Assembly: GCF_000368785.1 (NCBI RefSeq)
Contig: NZ_KB849690.1
Span: 722,252 to 786,251 of the forward strand
DNA from: Acinetobacter towneri DSM 14962 = CIP 107472
GTDB taxonomy: Bacteria > Pseudomonadota > Gammaproteobacteria > Pseudomonadales > Moraxellaceae
Direction: 5' to 3'
DNA length: 64,000 bases
Numbering within the stretch: position 1 is the stretch's first letter; each line of letters opens with the position of its first letter. The notes under the pieces were generated by a model, which saw only the letters and a list, made by a program, of their open reading frames with translations, was not told where the DNA came from and did not search any database. Of this stretch, positions 48,491 through 59,265 are shown piece after piece. Both the position numbers and the translations under genes were made by a program.

Positions 48491-48521
48491 AAAAAATCCC
48501 GCAACTTGTGCGGGATTTTTT
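48491..48521. terminator. bidirectional terminator of the exported-protein operon and proS
   Basis: The stem AAAAATCCCGCA / TGCGGGATTTTT with a five-base loop lies between two convergent genes. Confidence 0.9.
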
Positions 48522-48538
48522 ATACTCAGTGTTCAATC

Positions 48539-50254
48539 TTATTTGGCAATTTTGATGAGTAATTCTTCTTTCGTTAGGTTGCTAGATTCAGCATCACGAC
48601 GACCTTTATATTCAAAAGTACCTGCATCTAAACCTTTCTCACCAATCACAATACGGTGCGGAATACCTGTAAGCTCAAGGTCAGAGAATTTCACCCCAGG
48701 ACGTTCATTACGATCATCCAGTAATACATCATAACCCGCAGCTTGAAGTTCAGCATAAAGTGCTTCTGCTGCTTCTAATGTGCGAGGTGATTTATGTGCG
48801 TTCATTGGTACAATCGCAATTTCAAATGGTGCGATGGCTGCAGGCCAAATAATCCCTTTATCATCAAAATTTTGTTCAATGGCAGAGGCAACGACACGTG
48901 TGACTCCAATTCCATAGCATCCCATGGTAACAGTAAACGGTTTGCCATCTTCACCTAATACTTTGCAGCCCAGCGCTTCAGAGTATTTAGTACCAAGTTG
49001 GAAGATATGACCGACTTCAATACCGCGTTTAATTTGTAGAGTTCCTTGACCATCTGGAGATGGATCGCCCTCAACGACGTTTCGTAAATCGTAAACTTCA
49101 GTATATTGTGCATCGCGTTCCCAGTTCACACCTGTTGCGTGTTGATCAACTTGGTTTGCACCTGCAACGAAGTCAGACAGTACTGATGCAGCACGGTCTA
49201 CAATCACAGTTATGCCTTTTTCAACCAAACCTTGTGGACCAACAAAGCCAGCAGTTAAACCTAACGCTGCAATTTGTGCATCGGTTGCAAAAGTAAGTGG
49301 TGCTGCAATCTGTGGATGCTTTTCTGCTTTAATTACATTTAGTTCATGGTCGCCACGTAGGAATAATGCAATCGCAGGTACTTGACCCGATTCATCTGCA
49401 ATACCTTGAACCAAGAGCGCTTTGACTGATTGGTTGCTATTTGTACCTAAAAATGCAGAAACTTCCGCAATGGTTTTTTGATTTGGTGTATCTACAATGT
49501 TGAGTTCTTGCGTTGCAGCAGCACGTTCACCCACCAAAATAGCTTCAGCCATTTCAATATTGGCTGCATAATCAGATTCGGTAGAGAAGGCGATATCATC
49601 TTCACCGCTTGAAGCCAGAACGTGGAATTCATGTGAACCAGAACCACCAATAGAACCTGTATCTGCTTGTACTGGGCGGAAGTCTAAACCTAAGCGCGAG
49701 AAAATACGGCAGTAGGTGTCGTACATGACATCATAGGTTTCTTGTAGGGAGGCTTGATCGGTATGGAAAGAATAAGCATCTTTCATAATAAATTCGCGTG
49801 AACGCATTACCCCAAAACGTGGGCGAATTTCGTCACGGAATTTGGTTTGAATTTGATAGAAGTTGATTGGTAATTGCTTATAGCTTTTTAATTCATTACG
49901 CGCCAAATCGGTAATGACTTCTTCATGTGTTGGGCCAAGTACAAAAGGATTGTCGTGGCGGTCTTTAAAGCGCAGTAATTCAGGACCGTATTGCACATAA
50001 CGACCTGATTCTTCCCAAAGTGAGGCAGGCTGAGTGACAGGCATAAATGTTTCTAAAGCACCTGCGCGATTCATTTCTTCACGAACAATGGCTTCAACTT
50101 TATTTAGCACACGTACACCCATTGGCAGCCAAGTATATAAACCTGAAGCCAATTTACGAATCATACCCGCACGTAACATCAGCTGGTGAGAAATCACCTC
50201 GGCATCGTTTGGGGTTTCTCTTAACGTAGCAAATAAAAAGCGACTCGCGCGCAT
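48539..50254 (-). CDS. proS: proline--tRNA ligase
   Basis: A 571-residue class II synthetase of the bacterial type with an inserted editing domain (about residues 220-400) that removes misacylated alanine. Motif 2 is [21 protein letters not shown], motif 3 lies in [17 protein letters not shown], and the anticodon-binding domain is C-terminal. Length is normal. It is convergent with the exported-protein operon and downstream of the RND operon. Confidence 0.97.
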   Translation of the reverse strand: MRASRFLFATLRETPNDAEVISHQLMLRAGMIRKLASGLYTWLPMGVRVLNKVEAIVREEMNRAGALETFMPVTQPASLWEESGRYVQYGPELLRFKDRHDNPFVLGPTHEEVITDLARNELKSYKQLPINFYQIQTKFRDEIRPRFGVMRSREFIMKDAYSFHTDQASLQETYDVMYDTYCRIFSRLGLDFRPVQADTGSIGGSGSHEFHVLASSGEDDIAFSTESDYAANIEMAEAILVGERAAATQELNIVDTPNQKTIAEVSAFLGTNSNQSVKALLVQGIADESGQVPAIALFLRGDHELNVIKAEKHPQIAAPLTFATDAQIAALGLTAGFVGPQGLVEKGITVIVDRAASVLSDFVAGANQVDQHATGVNWERDAQYTEVYDLRNVVEGDPSPDGQGTLQIKRGIEVGHIFQLGTKYSEALGCKVLGEDGKPFTVTMGCYGIGVTRVVASAIEQNFDDKGIIWPAAIAPFEIAIVPMNAHKSPRTLEAAEALYAELQAAGYDVLLDDRNERPGVKFSDLELTGIPHRIVIGEKGLDAGTFEYKGRRDAESSNLTKEELLIKIAK

Positions 50255-50314
50255 GGAAACTGTCCTAAAAAGTGAAGCGTTAAATGGAGTTTTTTCAAAG
50301 CCAGATTATACAAT

Positions 50315-50351
50315 AAAAATCGGGCTAAACTTGTGTTAAAATTTAGCCCGA
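50315..50351 (-). terminator. terminator of the RND efflux operon
   Basis: A ten-pair stem, TCGGGCTAAA / TTTAGCCCGA, is followed on the minus strand by ATTTTTATTG, 27 bases after the permease stop codon. Confidence 0.8.
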
Positions 50352-50377
50352 GCGATTGTGTGATTTTACGTGAGATT

Positions 50378-53300
50378 TTAAGAAATGAGTTTACGTGTTT
50401 GGCGTAACATAAAATTCTTAAAATCGTCTAAATAAGTGAAAATGACAGGTACGACCACCAAGGTGAGTAGGGTAGATGTAATTACACCGCCAATGACTGC
50501 ATGTGCCATAGGCGCACTTTGTTCGCCGCCTTCACCCAAGCCAAGTGCGAGTGGCACCATCCCCATCACCATTGCACTGGTGGTCATTAAAATAGGGCGT
50601 AAACGGGTTTTCCCTGCAGCTATAATTGCATCATAACGTGAATCGCCCTGATCCATGGCTTTTTTAATAAAATCAATCAGTAAAATCGCATTTTTGGTGA
50701 CCAACCCCATCAGCATAATAATACCGATAATAGAAAACAGGTTCATGGTCGAGTTAAAAATAAACAGTGCCAAGAATACCCCAATCAGCGATAAAGGCAG
50801 AGAAGCCATAATCGCTGCAGGGTGAATGAAACTGTTGAATTGTGAACCTAAAACGATATAAATAAACACAATAGATAGGGTAATTGCAGTCAGCGCATAA
50901 CCTGCAGATTCAGCCATGTCAGCATTGGCGCCTTGAGTGTCGAAGCTATAACCTGCGGGTAATTTAAAGTTATCCTGAATTTTTTGAATGTCGACACCAA
51001 TGTCACCTGCAGGACGTCCAGCAGTATTGGCTTCGACCAAAACTTCACGGGCTAAATCACGACGGTTGATTTGCGCTGCACCTAAACTTTCTTCAAACTT
51101 CGCCACACTTGCTAGAGGCACTAAAATATTTTGTCCATTGGCATCGGTTTTTTGTGAAGTTAAATACATATTTTGCACATCGCTCGGCAAGCTACGATGG
51201 TTTTCTGTAAGGCGAACATTGACATCGTAGGTTTCGCCACGTTCATCTTGCCAAGTGGTGACATCATCCCCCGCAATCAGTGGGCGGATAATATTGGCAA
51301 TTTGATTTACCGATAGCCCTAAATCGCTGGCAAGGATACGGTTAATATGAACACCTAATGTAGGTTTAGGAGCTTTTAGCGAGCTTTCTAAATCGACAAT
51401 ACCATTCACCTGAGCAATTTCGGTCATAAAGCGGTCAGAGATTTTTTGTAATTCTGCTAAATCAGGGCCTTTAATAGACACCATCACAGGTTTTTGCCCA
51501 CCAGAAACCGTTTCATCGGCAGATGCGACAGAGGTAATGGTGATGCCTGCAATACTTTGTAGACGCTGGCGAAATTCGTTATTGAGTTCGGTCAGCGTTT
51601 GTTGACGTTCATTACGCGGGCTGACAGTTACACGCAAGTTAACATGATTTTTCCCGCGATCTGTCACGCTGTTAATGGCTCCGTAAGTCGCACGTACTTC
51701 AGGGTGTTGACGGATGATTTGATCTACTTGTTTTAATTTTGCTTGTGAATATTCAAGCGAGGCATCTACAGGTGTTTCAAATTTAATCCGAATTTCACCT
51801 TTGTCGGGTACAGGTACAAACTCTGTGCCAATCAGTTTGGATAATCCGAGTGCTGCAAATAATGAACCCACGGCAATCAATAAGGTGATAACGCGAAATC
51901 GTAGTGCTAATTTTAAAAGTTTTTCATAATGATGACTTAAATTGTCGAGTTTGTTGGAAATCCAGTTTAAGAAGCGTTTTACTCGTCCAGGTTTTTTATT
52001 GGGATTTGGTTTTTCTGCCCAGTGTGCAGAAAGCATTGGATCCAGCGTAAAACTGACAAACATGGAAATCAGCACGGCAGTACTGACGGTGACACCAAAT
52101 TGATAAAAAAAGCGTCCGATAATGCCGCCCATAAATGCCACAGGTAAAAATACCGCCACAATGGTTAGGGTGGTTGCTAAAACTGCTAAGCCAATTTCTT
52201 TAGTACCATCCAAAGCAGCCGTGACATGGTCTTTACCCATATCTGCATGACGCACGATATTTTCACGTACCACAATTGCATCATCAATCAATAAGCCAAT
52301 ACTGAGCGAGAGCGCCAGTAAGGTCATCATGTTGATGGTAAAGCCAAATGCCCAAATAAAGGTGAGTGTGCCGAGTAGGGCGATTGGCAGGGTCAATCCT
52401 GTAATGGCGGTAGAACGGAATGAACCAAGAAACAACAGTACAATCAGGACTGCCAGAATCGCACCCTCAATAATGGTGCGCGCTACATCACGGATACTGC
52501 CACGAATCCCTTTAGAAGAATCCACCACGACCTTTGCAGTCATGCCTACAGGTAGTTGGGTCTGAATACGTTCTAAGGTTTTGTAGGTGTTATCAACCAC
52601 TTCAATAACATTAGAGTCTGAACTACGCAAGATATCGACAGCAACCGCAGTTTGCCCATTTAAAAATGCACTGGTTTCCAGCTCTGCCTGACTGTCTTGA
52701 ATTGTGGCAACTTGTTTTAAAAAGATGGGCGCACCATTTTTATTGGCAATAATTAAATCGCCAAAAGCCAGAGGGTGAATGACTTTGGATTGGATTTCGA
52801 CCACCAATTCACTATTGGCTTGTTTGAGTGTGCCGCCAGGTACTTCAATATTTTCAGCTTTGAGCGTGTTGATGACCTGATCCACACCCAGTCCAAAACT
52901 CATTAACTTTTGTGGATCTACCTCAATCCGAATTTGTCGCTGTGCATCACCCAATAAATTAACAGTTCCGACACCAGACACAGTGCGTAGTTGCGGTACA
53001 ACTTGTTGATCTAAATAGGAACTTAAATCGCGCAAGGACATTTGTGAGGATTCAAAAACTATCGACATCACTGCATTGGCAGTTGGATCGTAGCGCTCCA
53101 CCACTGGGTCTTGAATTTCATCTCGAAACCCTGCACTGACAGACGAAATTTTATCGCGTACATCTTGTGCCGCCACTGCCGAAGGAACATCTAAATTAAA
53201 CTCGGCAATAATAGTAGATAGCCCTTCACTGGATTGTGAAACCAGTTGTTTGAGTCCAGAAATGGTGTTGATCTGATCTTCCATTTTCTTGGTGATTTCA

Positions 53301-53482
53301 GATTCAACTGTTTCAGGTGATGCACCCGGATAACTGGTATAAACCACTACAAACGGAAAATCGACGTCAGGAAATTCTTCCACGCCCATACGTTGCCATG
53401 AAGCCAAGCCAAGCACCATTAGACAAAACATCATCATGATGGTAAAAACGGGATACTTGACGCTAACTCGGGTAAACCACAT
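50378..53482 (-). CDS. RND efflux permease (HAE1/AcrB-like)
   Basis: A 1034-residue inner-membrane pump. It has the two-fold RND layout, with 12 helices and two large periplasmic loops. The N-terminal start ([16 protein letters not shown]), EEFPDVDFP, and [21 protein letters not shown], which carries the paired aspartates of the proton relay, are clear. It would expel drugs or other amphiphiles with the adaptor encoded next to it. No outer-membrane channel gene is beside it, so it may borrow a TolC-like protein. Substrates unknown. Confidence 0.92.
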   Translation of the reverse strand: MWFTRVSVKYPVFTIMMMFCLMVLGLASWQRMGVEEFPDVDFPFVVVYTSYPGASPETVESEITKKMEDQINTISGLKQLVSQSSEGLSTIIAEFNLDVPSAVAAQDVRDKISSVSAGFRDEIQDPVVERYDPTANAVMSIVFESSQMSLRDLSSYLDQQVVPQLRTVSGVGTVNLLGDAQRQIRIEVDPQKLMSFGLGVDQVINTLKAENIEVPGGTLKQANSELVVEIQSKVIHPLAFGDLIIANKNGAPIFLKQVATIQDSQAELETSAFLNGQTAVAVDILRSSDSNVIEVVDNTYKTLERIQTQLPVGMTAKVVVDSSKGIRGSIRDVARTIIEGAILAVLIVLLFLGSFRSTAITGLTLPIALLGTLTFIWAFGFTINMMTLLALSLSIGLLIDDAIVVRENIVRHADMGKDHVTAALDGTKEIGLAVLATTLTIVAVFLPVAFMGGIIGRFFYQFGVTVSTAVLISMFVSFTLDPMLSAHWAEKPNPNKKPGRVKRFLNWISNKLDNLSHHYEKLLKLALRFRVITLLIAVGSLFAALGLSKLIGTEFVPVPDKGEIRIKFETPVDASLEYSQAKLKQVDQIIRQHPEVRATYGAINSVTDRGKNHVNLRVTVSPRNERQQTLTELNNEFRQRLQSIAGITITSVASADETVSGGQKPVMVSIKGPDLAELQKISDRFMTEIAQVNGIVDLESSLKAPKPTLGVHINRILASDLGLSVNQIANIIRPLIAGDDVTTWQDERGETYDVNVRLTENHRSLPSDVQNMYLTSQKTDANGQNILVPLASVAKFEESLGAAQINRRDLAREVLVEANTAGRPAGDIGVDIQKIQDNFKLPAGYSFDTQGANADMAESAGYALTAITLSIVFIYIVLGSQFNSFIHPAAIMASLPLSLIGVFLALFIFNSTMNLFSIIGIIMLMGLVTKNAILLIDFIKKAMDQGDSRYDAIIAAGKTRLRPILMTTSAMVMGMVPLALGLGEGGEQSAPMAHAVIGGVITSTLLTLVVVPVIFTYLDDFKNFMLRQTRKLIS

Positions 53483-53545
53483 AACAACGATCCTGATTTT
53501 TTATTTATTGGACATCTGCACTACTGCATTGAGATGAAATTCAAT

Positions 53546-54679
53546 TTATTGAGGGTTATTTTGAATGATCACCTGCTGCTGAATTTGATCGGGGTTGAAC
53601 ACCACTCGACTGACTAGATCACTGCTCTGTAAGCCTTGAATCACAGCAGTATTGTCACTATAGCGCTGTTCTAAAACTGTGATATCCACGCGGGCAATTT
53701 TTTGATCTCGAATCACCCAAACATAAGGTTTGTTTTGGATATCGTGAATGGTATTGAGTGGGATGATTTGCCCTGAAATTGTCGTGTTCGCTAAAATATA
53801 ACCATCCACAAATGCCCCAATACTTAAAGAGGGAAGACGCTCAAGCGGGGTCGCAAAAAATTCAATTTGACGACTGGCTAAATCCGCAACAGGAGAAACA
53901 CGGCTAATTTGTGCATTAAATGTGTTTGCTTGTCCTTGGAGTTGATATTCAATTTTTTGACCAATTTTGAGTGCGGCTTGTAAGTCGCTTGGTAATTTCG
54001 CTTGAATTTCTAATTGGTTCGGATCGACGACTTCAAATAAGGTTTGTCCTGCAGCCACAGTTTGCCCAGGCTCAACTTGACGTTGGGTAATGACACCATG
54101 AATTGGACTGGTAATCGTGCCATCTTGATCGGCTTTTAGTGCAATATCGACATTGGCTTGTTGGGCGCGTACATTTTCCATTTGCGCACGATAATCTAAC
54201 TGACTTTGCTCATATTCCACTTGTGAAATAAAACCCTGATCGAGCAAACGTTTTTTTCGTTGCATCATGTTGCGGGCTTGGTTGGCTTGCGCTTGCGTTG
54301 CAGCTAAATTGGCGCGAGCTTGTGCTAAACGTGCAGCATTATCCTGATTATTTAAGCGTAGCAAGGTTTGACCACGTTGTACGCTATCGCCCACTTTGAC
54401 ATAGACTGAGGTTGCTGTGGCAGTCACCTGTGCTTGAATACTGCTTTGATTCACAGCACGCACTGTGCCTGTAAAGGCAGTTTTACTGATTGCGCTGCCT
54501 TGTTGTGGTGTCACTAAATCTTGCTGAATGAGTTCAATTTTTTCTGATACTGTTGTTTTATTTTCAGTTTCTGTTTTTTGGCAGGCACTCAGCAAAATAC
54601 ATAAACCGATTGCACCGATACGAAAAATGGGTAAATGCTGCCGATTAAACCTAACTGCGATACGCTGTGCAATGTGCAT
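53546..54679 (-). CDS. RND periplasmic adaptor (membrane fusion protein), lipoprotein
   Basis: A 377-residue adaptor. The N-terminus ends in the lipobox LLSAC (Cys at about residue 33), so it should be lipid-anchored to the inner membrane. A biotinyl-lipoyl-like half (VYVKVGDSVQRGQTLLRLN), an alpha-helical hairpin (about 105-170) and the matching half (SPIHGVITQRQVEPGQ) follow, then beta-barrel domains. It links the permease to an outer-membrane channel. It lies 63 bases upstream of the permease gene. The start at 54679 has AAGGA about 10 bases upstream. Confidence 0.9.
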   Translation of the reverse strand: MHIAQRIAVRFNRQHLPIFRIGAIGLCILLSACQKTETENKTTVSEKIELIQQDLVTPQQGSAISKTAFTGTVRAVNQSSIQAQVTATATSVYVKVGDSVQRGQTLLRLNNQDNAARLAQARANLAATQAQANQARNMMQRKKRLLDQGFISQVEYEQSQLDYRAQMENVRAQQANVDIALKADQDGTITSPIHGVITQRQVEPGQTVAAGQTLFEVVDPNQLEIQAKLPSDLQAALKIGQKIEYQLQGQANTFNAQISRVSPVADLASRQIEFFATPLERLPSLSIGAFVDGYILANTTISGQIIPLNTIHDIQNKPYVWVIRDQKIARVDITVLEQRYSDNTAVIQGLQSSDLVSRVVFNPDQIQQQVIIQNNPQ

Positions 54680-54728
54680 GCATATTTGTCCTTATTGATT
54701 GCCAAAATGACAAGGTAATTCAAATCAA

Positions 54729-55385
54729 CTATTCAAGTGCTTTTAAGCGAGTAATAATTCTGTCGTATTCTGCTTGTGTATTTCGATAGCTTGTTTGTAA
54801 AGATTGAATCATATCTTTTTTAAGCTCGATGTTTTTTAAGTTATTGTCCAAATTGGTTTTTAGTTGTGCAGGCACAGGTTTGACCTTGCGTAAATATTCC
54901 ATTTCTTGACGTTTAAAAGTAATACGGTCGTTTTGCAGCTGTTTGAGTTGTTCTTGTTGGAAAATAATTTGCTTTTTAATATGCGCTAAAGCGTTATTAC
55001 GTTTAGTGATTGCGGTTTGACTATTGGTATAGGCTTTTTTTAAACGCTGATCAGATTCCATTTGATACGCTTGAGCAGCACGTTGTGGGGCTTTTTTAAT
55101 ATCCGTTTCGGTGTTGTATGGACGTGCACGCTGAATCACTTGCATGTTACGGTCTAATGCTTCATAGCCATGACGAATATGATTAGGTGTCACATTACTA
55201 CTAATATTTGCAACACCATGTTGATCATAATAGCGATACCACACCGCTTTGTTCTGGCTGTCAGCCATGAGTGGGGCAGAGGGCAATAGCAGTAACGCAA
55301 GCATGCCCAATTTGAGTGACTGCTTATTTTGTTTTAATTTTACAGCGAGTGATTTTGCAAAAAAAGTGCTCACGTTGTCCCCCAC
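54729..55385 (-). CDS. exported DUF4124-like coiled-coil protein
   Basis: A 218-residue protein with a signal sequence (to about residue 42, PLMADS). WYRYYDQHGVANISSNVTPNHIRHGYEALD matches the DUF4124 pattern. A long coiled coil fills residues 110-215 (IIFQQEQLKQLQNDRITF and following). The DUF4124 domain is common in exported proteobacterial proteins of unknown function. It lies 49 bases upstream of the adaptor gene and on the same strand, so it may be co-transcribed with the RND pump. A functional link is not shown. Confidence 0.75.
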   Translation of the reverse strand: MGDNVSTFFAKSLAVKLKQNKQSLKLGMLALLLLPSAPLMADSQNKAVWYRYYDQHGVANISSNVTPNHIRHGYEALDRNMQVIQRARPYNTETDIKKAPQRAAQAYQMESDQRLKKAYTNSQTAITKRNNALAHIKKQIIFQQEQLKQLQNDRITFKRQEMEYLRKVKPVPAQLKTNLDNNLKNIELKKDMIQSLQTSYRNTQAEYDRIITRLKALE

Positions 55386-55649
55386 AATAAAGTTGACTAA
55401 ATTACTTAAATTACACGTAATAATAGTGTTATATTAGATCAAAATTAGGAATTAAAAAAATACAACCGATAAAAAAATATCAATGGTCACACGAAAGTGT
55501 GAGCGGTTTGGTGATAATGGTGTAAAAGTGTAGCTTTACACTAAATATGTTCATTGAAACTACAAGTAAAGATATGTTAAAAATACGATCAATGTGTAAA
55601 ATTTTTCTACTCAGTTGCTTGTACAAACAAAAATGGGAAGGGTCATTGA
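55386..55649. promoter_or_regulatory. divergent region upstream of pilG
   Basis: This 264-base A+T-rich gap separates the minus-strand DUF4124 gene from pilG and should hold promoters for both. GTGTAAAAGTGTAG-like repeats near 55520 are seen but no promoter can be assigned firmly. Confidence 0.4.
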
Positions 55650-56033
55650 ATGGACGATAAATTCCAAAATCTAAAAGTCATGGTGATTGATGATTCAAAA
55701 ACCATTCGCCGTACAGCTGAAACACTTCTACAGCGTGAAGGTTGTGAAGTGGTTACCGCAGTTGATGGATTTGAAGCTTTATCCAAAATTGCCGAATCAA
55801 ATCCAGATATCGTATTCGTAGATATTATGATGCCACGCCTAGATGGTTACCAAACGTGTGCCTTAATTAAAAACTCGCAAAACTACCAAAACATTCCTGT
55901 CATTATGCTATCAAGTAAAGATGGTTTATTTGACCAAGCCAAAGGACGTGTAGTAGGTTCTGATGAGTATCTGACTAAACCATTTAGTAAAGATGAATTA
56001 TTAAACGCCATTCGTAACCACGTGACAGCATAA
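55650..56033 (+). CDS. pilG: twitching motility response regulator PilG
   Basis: A 127-residue single-domain receiver. The acidic pocket is MVIDDSKT, the phospho-acceptor Asp lies in VFVDIMMPRLDGYQ, and the conserved Lys is in YLTKPFSKDE. There is no output domain. In Pseudomonas PilG is needed for pilus extension and cAMP control downstream of ChpA. It is first of the cluster, with GGAAGGGT before the ATG. Confidence 0.93.
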   Translation: MDDKFQNLKVMVIDDSKTIRRTAETLLQREGCEVVTAVDGFEALSKIAESNPDIVFVDIMMPRLDGYQTCALIKNSQNYQNIPVIMLSSKDGLFDQAKGRVVGSDEYLTKPFSKDELLNAIRNHVTA

Positions 56034-56065
56034 TTATTAGTTAGTTAGATTTATTGGGGAAAATA

Positions 56066-56434
56066 ATGGCTCGTATTCTTATTGTAGATGATTCACCTAC
56101 AGAAACATTCCGTTTCAGAGAAATCTTGACCAAGCATGGTTTTGAAGTCATTGAAGCAGCGAATGGTGCAGATGGCGTGACCATGGCGCAAGCTGAATTA
56201 CCAGATTTAGTATTAATGGATGTGGTTATGCCAGGCGTAAATGGCTTTCAGGCAACACGTCAAATTTCGCGTGGTGACACCACCAAACACATTCCAATTG
56301 TAATTGTGAGTACCAAAGATCAGGCAACTGATCGTGTTTGGGGAAAACGCCAAGGTGCAAGCGATTACTTAACTAAGCCTGTTGACGAAAAACAATTAAT
56401 TGATGTGATTAATCAACACCTTAATGCAGGATAA
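56066..56434 (+). CDS. pilH: twitching motility response regulator PilH
   Basis: A 122-residue single-domain receiver with ILIVDDSPTE, phospho-acceptor Asp in LVLMDVVMPGVNGFQ, and Lys in YLTKPVDEKQ. In the family it counteracts PilG and affects retraction. A TTG at 56054 would add four residues, but the ATG at 56066 has a GGGGA ribosome site inside that extension. It lies 32 bases after pilG. Confidence 0.93.
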   Translation: MARILIVDDSPTETFRFREILTKHGFEVIEAANGADGVTMAQAELPDLVLMDVVMPGVNGFQATRQISRGDTTKHIPIVIVSTKDQATDRVWGKRQGASDYLTKPVDEKQLIDVINQHLNAG

Positions 56435-56437
56435 GCT

Positions 56438-56974
56438 ATGGCTGCAAATGGTTTTATTGAATTGCTTCGGTTATCTAAACGTGGAAACAAAAACTACGTT
56501 AGTACCGAAAATGAGGTAAACCGCTGGTCAGGCATTGCTTTTGAGATGATGGGGCAATATTTCGTTGCTCCATTAGGAGAAGTTTCTGAGGTTATTTATC
56601 CACCGAAATATACGCCAGTGCCAAATACCCAACCTTGGGTAGTAGGTTTAGCGAATATTCGCGGAAGATTACTTTCAGTTTCAGATTTGGCACATTATGT
56701 TTCTGGGCAAAGCAGCCAATATTCACCTACTCAAAAAGTAATGTGTATTAGTCATAATGACCATTATGTCGGTTTAGTTGTAGATCAAGTTTTGGGTATA
56801 CAGCACTTTAATAAGAAAAGTTTCTTTTCTAAACACAATGATTTAGATAGTAATTTACAAGAATATTGTCAGGGGTATTTTCACCAACATAACCAACAAT
56901 GGCATGTTTTCTTATTTAGTCGTTTATTGCAAAACCCAAAATACATGAACGCATCTATAAAATTTATAAATTAA
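56438..56974 (+). CDS. pilI: CheW-like adaptor PilI
   Basis: A 178-residue CheW-domain adaptor that couples the receptor PilJ to the kinase ChpA. QYFVAPLGEVSEVIYPPKYTPVPNTQPWVVGLANIRGRLLSVSDL is the CheW core. It begins three bases after pilH with an AGGATAA site. Confidence 0.92.
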   Translation: MAANGFIELLRLSKRGNKNYVSTENEVNRWSGIAFEMMGQYFVAPLGEVSEVIYPPKYTPVPNTQPWVVGLANIRGRLLSVSDLAHYVSGQSSQYSPTQKVMCISHNDHYVGLVVDQVLGIQHFNKKSFFSKHNDLDSNLQEYCQGYFHQHNQQWHVFLFSRLLQNPKYMNASIKFIN

Positions 56975-57020
56975 CTGTCGCGCACCTAAAAAATGAAGGC
57001 GTCAATCGGGGAGAAGCTGC

Positions 57021-59096
57021 ATGGGCTTTAAACTTAAAAAGAAAAATTCAGGCGAAGAAACCGTCCGTAAAGCAAGTGGTCCAGGTTTTTTTGCAAAATT
57101 ACAGGCGCGAACAGAAGAGTTTGCGAGTGTATTTGGCGAAACAGAAAAATCTAAGCCACTTATTTTAGGCGCAGCTTTTTGTATCATCTTATCGCTTTTC
57201 CTGTTGTTATACCTTTTTTATAGCGTGCCGCGTAATAACGATTTTACCCGTAGTTTGGGTGATTTACGTCTGTTGTCACAAACCATTTCACGTCAAGCAA
57301 CCGAAGCGACTGCATCAGGTACGCCTGAATCTATTAAAAACTTAACAGATTCACAAAAAGCCTTTGCTGCTCACTTAGAAACAGTGAAGGATATTCATGC
57401 CAGCACAGATACACTGCGTGAAGTGGAAACACAGTGGAAATCGGTTTCTGAAAATATTGATTTGATTGCTTCGCAACAAAAAATCATTAACCAACTCTAT
57501 GACACCAACATTGCAATTGGTGAAACCATTCCGGGTATTCAGGCTGAATATAACTTGATGGTTGACCAAATGGCACGTCAAGACATGCCAAGTAGCCAGG
57601 TGGTTATTGCAAAGAACCAAGTATTCATTGCAGAACGTATTTTACGTTCAATCAGTTCTGTATTAACAGGTACAGACAGTTCACGTGAATCTGCAGATGA
57701 CTTTAGTGCCGATACCGAAACGTTTGGTGCTTACTTGGCAGCACAGTTAAATGGTAGTGTGGAACTTGGTGTACAACGTATTACTCAAGAAGATTTACGT
57801 AGTTCATTAGAAGGTATTCAAGCAGAATATGAAGATGTATTGAAATCTGCTGCTGCAACAGTTTTAAATAACTCAACACAAATTGTAAAAGTACGTCAGG
57901 CATCATCTTCTATTTTTGATCAGTCAGATAAGCTTTTAACCAATTTAAATAAATTGTCTAGCGGTTCAGGTTGGTCTATTGCAATTCCTGCAATTGGCTT
58001 AATTGCAGCATTACTTGCGTTCTTATTCTGTGTATTCAAACTCTTGAACTTACGTGGTGAAGCCGATAAAACTCGCGTGGTTCGTCTACAAGATGAATAT
58101 GACCGTAACCAGAACGCGATTTTACGTTTACTTGATGAGATTGCCGACCTTGCGGATGGTGACTTACGTTCATACGCAACAGTATCGGAAGACTTCACGG
58201 GTGCCATTGCCGACTCGATTAACTTCGCAATTGACCAATTACGTGACCTTGTATCGCGTATTCACGAAACATCGCACGAAGTTGCACAATATACGGCAAC
58301 CACACAGAACATTACCAACCAGCTTGCTGAAGCATCTGAGCATCAGGCGCAAGAAATTGCAGGTGCATCTGCCGCAATTAACGAAATGGCAATGTCAATT
58401 GACCAAGTATCTGCCAACGCTGAAGAATCAGCAGCGGTAGCAGAACGTTCAGTACATATTGCATCGAATGGTGCAGACGTTGTAAACCGTTCAATTGAAG
58501 GTATGGATATCATTCGTGAGCAGATTCAAGAAACCTCTAAGCGTATTAAGCGTTTGGGTGAATCTTCACAAGAGATTGGTAACATCGTTGCCTTGATTAA
58601 CGATATTGCCGACCAAACTAACATTTTGGCATTAAACGCAGCAATTCAGGCGTCTATGGCGGGTGAAGCAGGTCGTGGTTTCGCAGTCGTAGCCGACGAG
58701 GTACAGCGTCTAGCGGAACGTTCAGCATCTGCAACTAAACAGATTGAAACACTGGTTAAAACCATTCAGACTGATACCAACGAAGCCGTAATTTCGATGG
58801 AACAAACCACATCGGAAGTTGTACGTGGTGCGAACTTATCTAAGGATGCGGGTGTTGCACTGGATGAAATTCAAACGGTATCAACCAACCTTGCGAAATT
58901 GATTTCTAACATTTCGGACGCTGCAAAACTTCAGTCTGCTTCTGCAGGTCACATTGCAACCACGATGAACGTTGTACAGGAAATTACCTCGCAAACGACC
59001 AGTGCAACTTTCGATACTGCACGTTCGGTATCTGAGTTGGCCAACATGGCAGAATCATTACGTGAATCTGTAACTGACTTTAAACTACCTGAATAA
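57021..59096 (+). CDS. pilJ: methyl-accepting chemotaxis receptor PilJ
   Basis: A 691-residue membrane receptor. It has a cytoplasmic N-terminal ~45 residues, TM1 at about 50-72, a periplasmic type IV pilus-type sensor region to about 310, TM2 at about 315-342, a HAMP-like linker, and a C-terminal signalling domain with the hairpin tip [20 protein letters not shown]. It senses surface contact or pilin in Pseudomonas. No CheR-type methylase gene (pilK) follows, unlike in Pseudomonas. The ATG has a GGAGAA site. Confidence 0.93.
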   Translation: MGFKLKKKNSGEETVRKASGPGFFAKLQARTEEFASVFGETEKSKPLILGAAFCIILSLFLLLYLFYSVPRNNDFTRSLGDLRLLSQTISRQATEATASGTPESIKNLTDSQKAFAAHLETVKDIHASTDTLREVETQWKSVSENIDLIASQQKIINQLYDTNIAIGETIPGIQAEYNLMVDQMARQDMPSSQVVIAKNQVFIAERILRSISSVLTGTDSSRESADDFSADTETFGAYLAAQLNGSVELGVQRITQEDLRSSLEGIQAEYEDVLKSAAATVLNNSTQIVKVRQASSSIFDQSDKLLTNLNKLSSGSGWSIAIPAIGLIAALLAFLFCVFKLLNLRGEADKTRVVRLQDEYDRNQNAILRLLDEIADLADGDLRSYATVSEDFTGAIADSINFAIDQLRDLVSRIHETSHEVAQYTATTQNITNQLAEASEHQAQEIAGASAAINEMAMSIDQVSANAEESAAVAERSVHIASNGADVVNRSIEGMDIIREQIQETSKRIKRLGESSQEIGNIVALINDIADQTNILALNAAIQASMAGEAGRGFAVVADEVQRLAERSASATKQIETLVKTIQTDTNEAVISMEQTTSEVVRGANLSKDAGVALDEIQTVSTNLAKLISNISDAAKLQSASAGHIATTMNVVQEITSQTTSATFDTARSVSELANMAESLRESVTDFKLPE

Positions 59097-59118
59097 GCGG
59101 GATTCCAGCTTGGGGATA

Positions 59119-59148
59119 GGTGTACCTATACACTGTTATGGGTACACC
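59119..59148 (+). other. perfect 8-bp stem-loop between pilJ and chpA
   Basis: GGTGTACC / GGTACACC is separated by 14 bases and has no U-tract. It lies in the only sizeable gap (169 bases) of the cluster, where pilK would be expected. It could be a processing site, a weak terminator or an operator upstream of chpA. Confidence 0.45.
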
Positions 59149-59265
59149 ATCATTCAGAGATAAAGCATCGCAAAGATGAACTTAACTTTTGGGTTAGGGG
59201 CATTCAGGATGGTTACAATTAAGTTGAAGTGCCTTTTGGTGCTGAAAACGTAAGAAGCCTTAGCT

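Noticed and set aside
58054..58440. 128-codon plus-strand frame inside pilJ
   Set aside because: It is an out-of-frame shadow of the PilJ HAMP/signalling region; composition is Thr/Arg/Gln-rich and no start signal is present.
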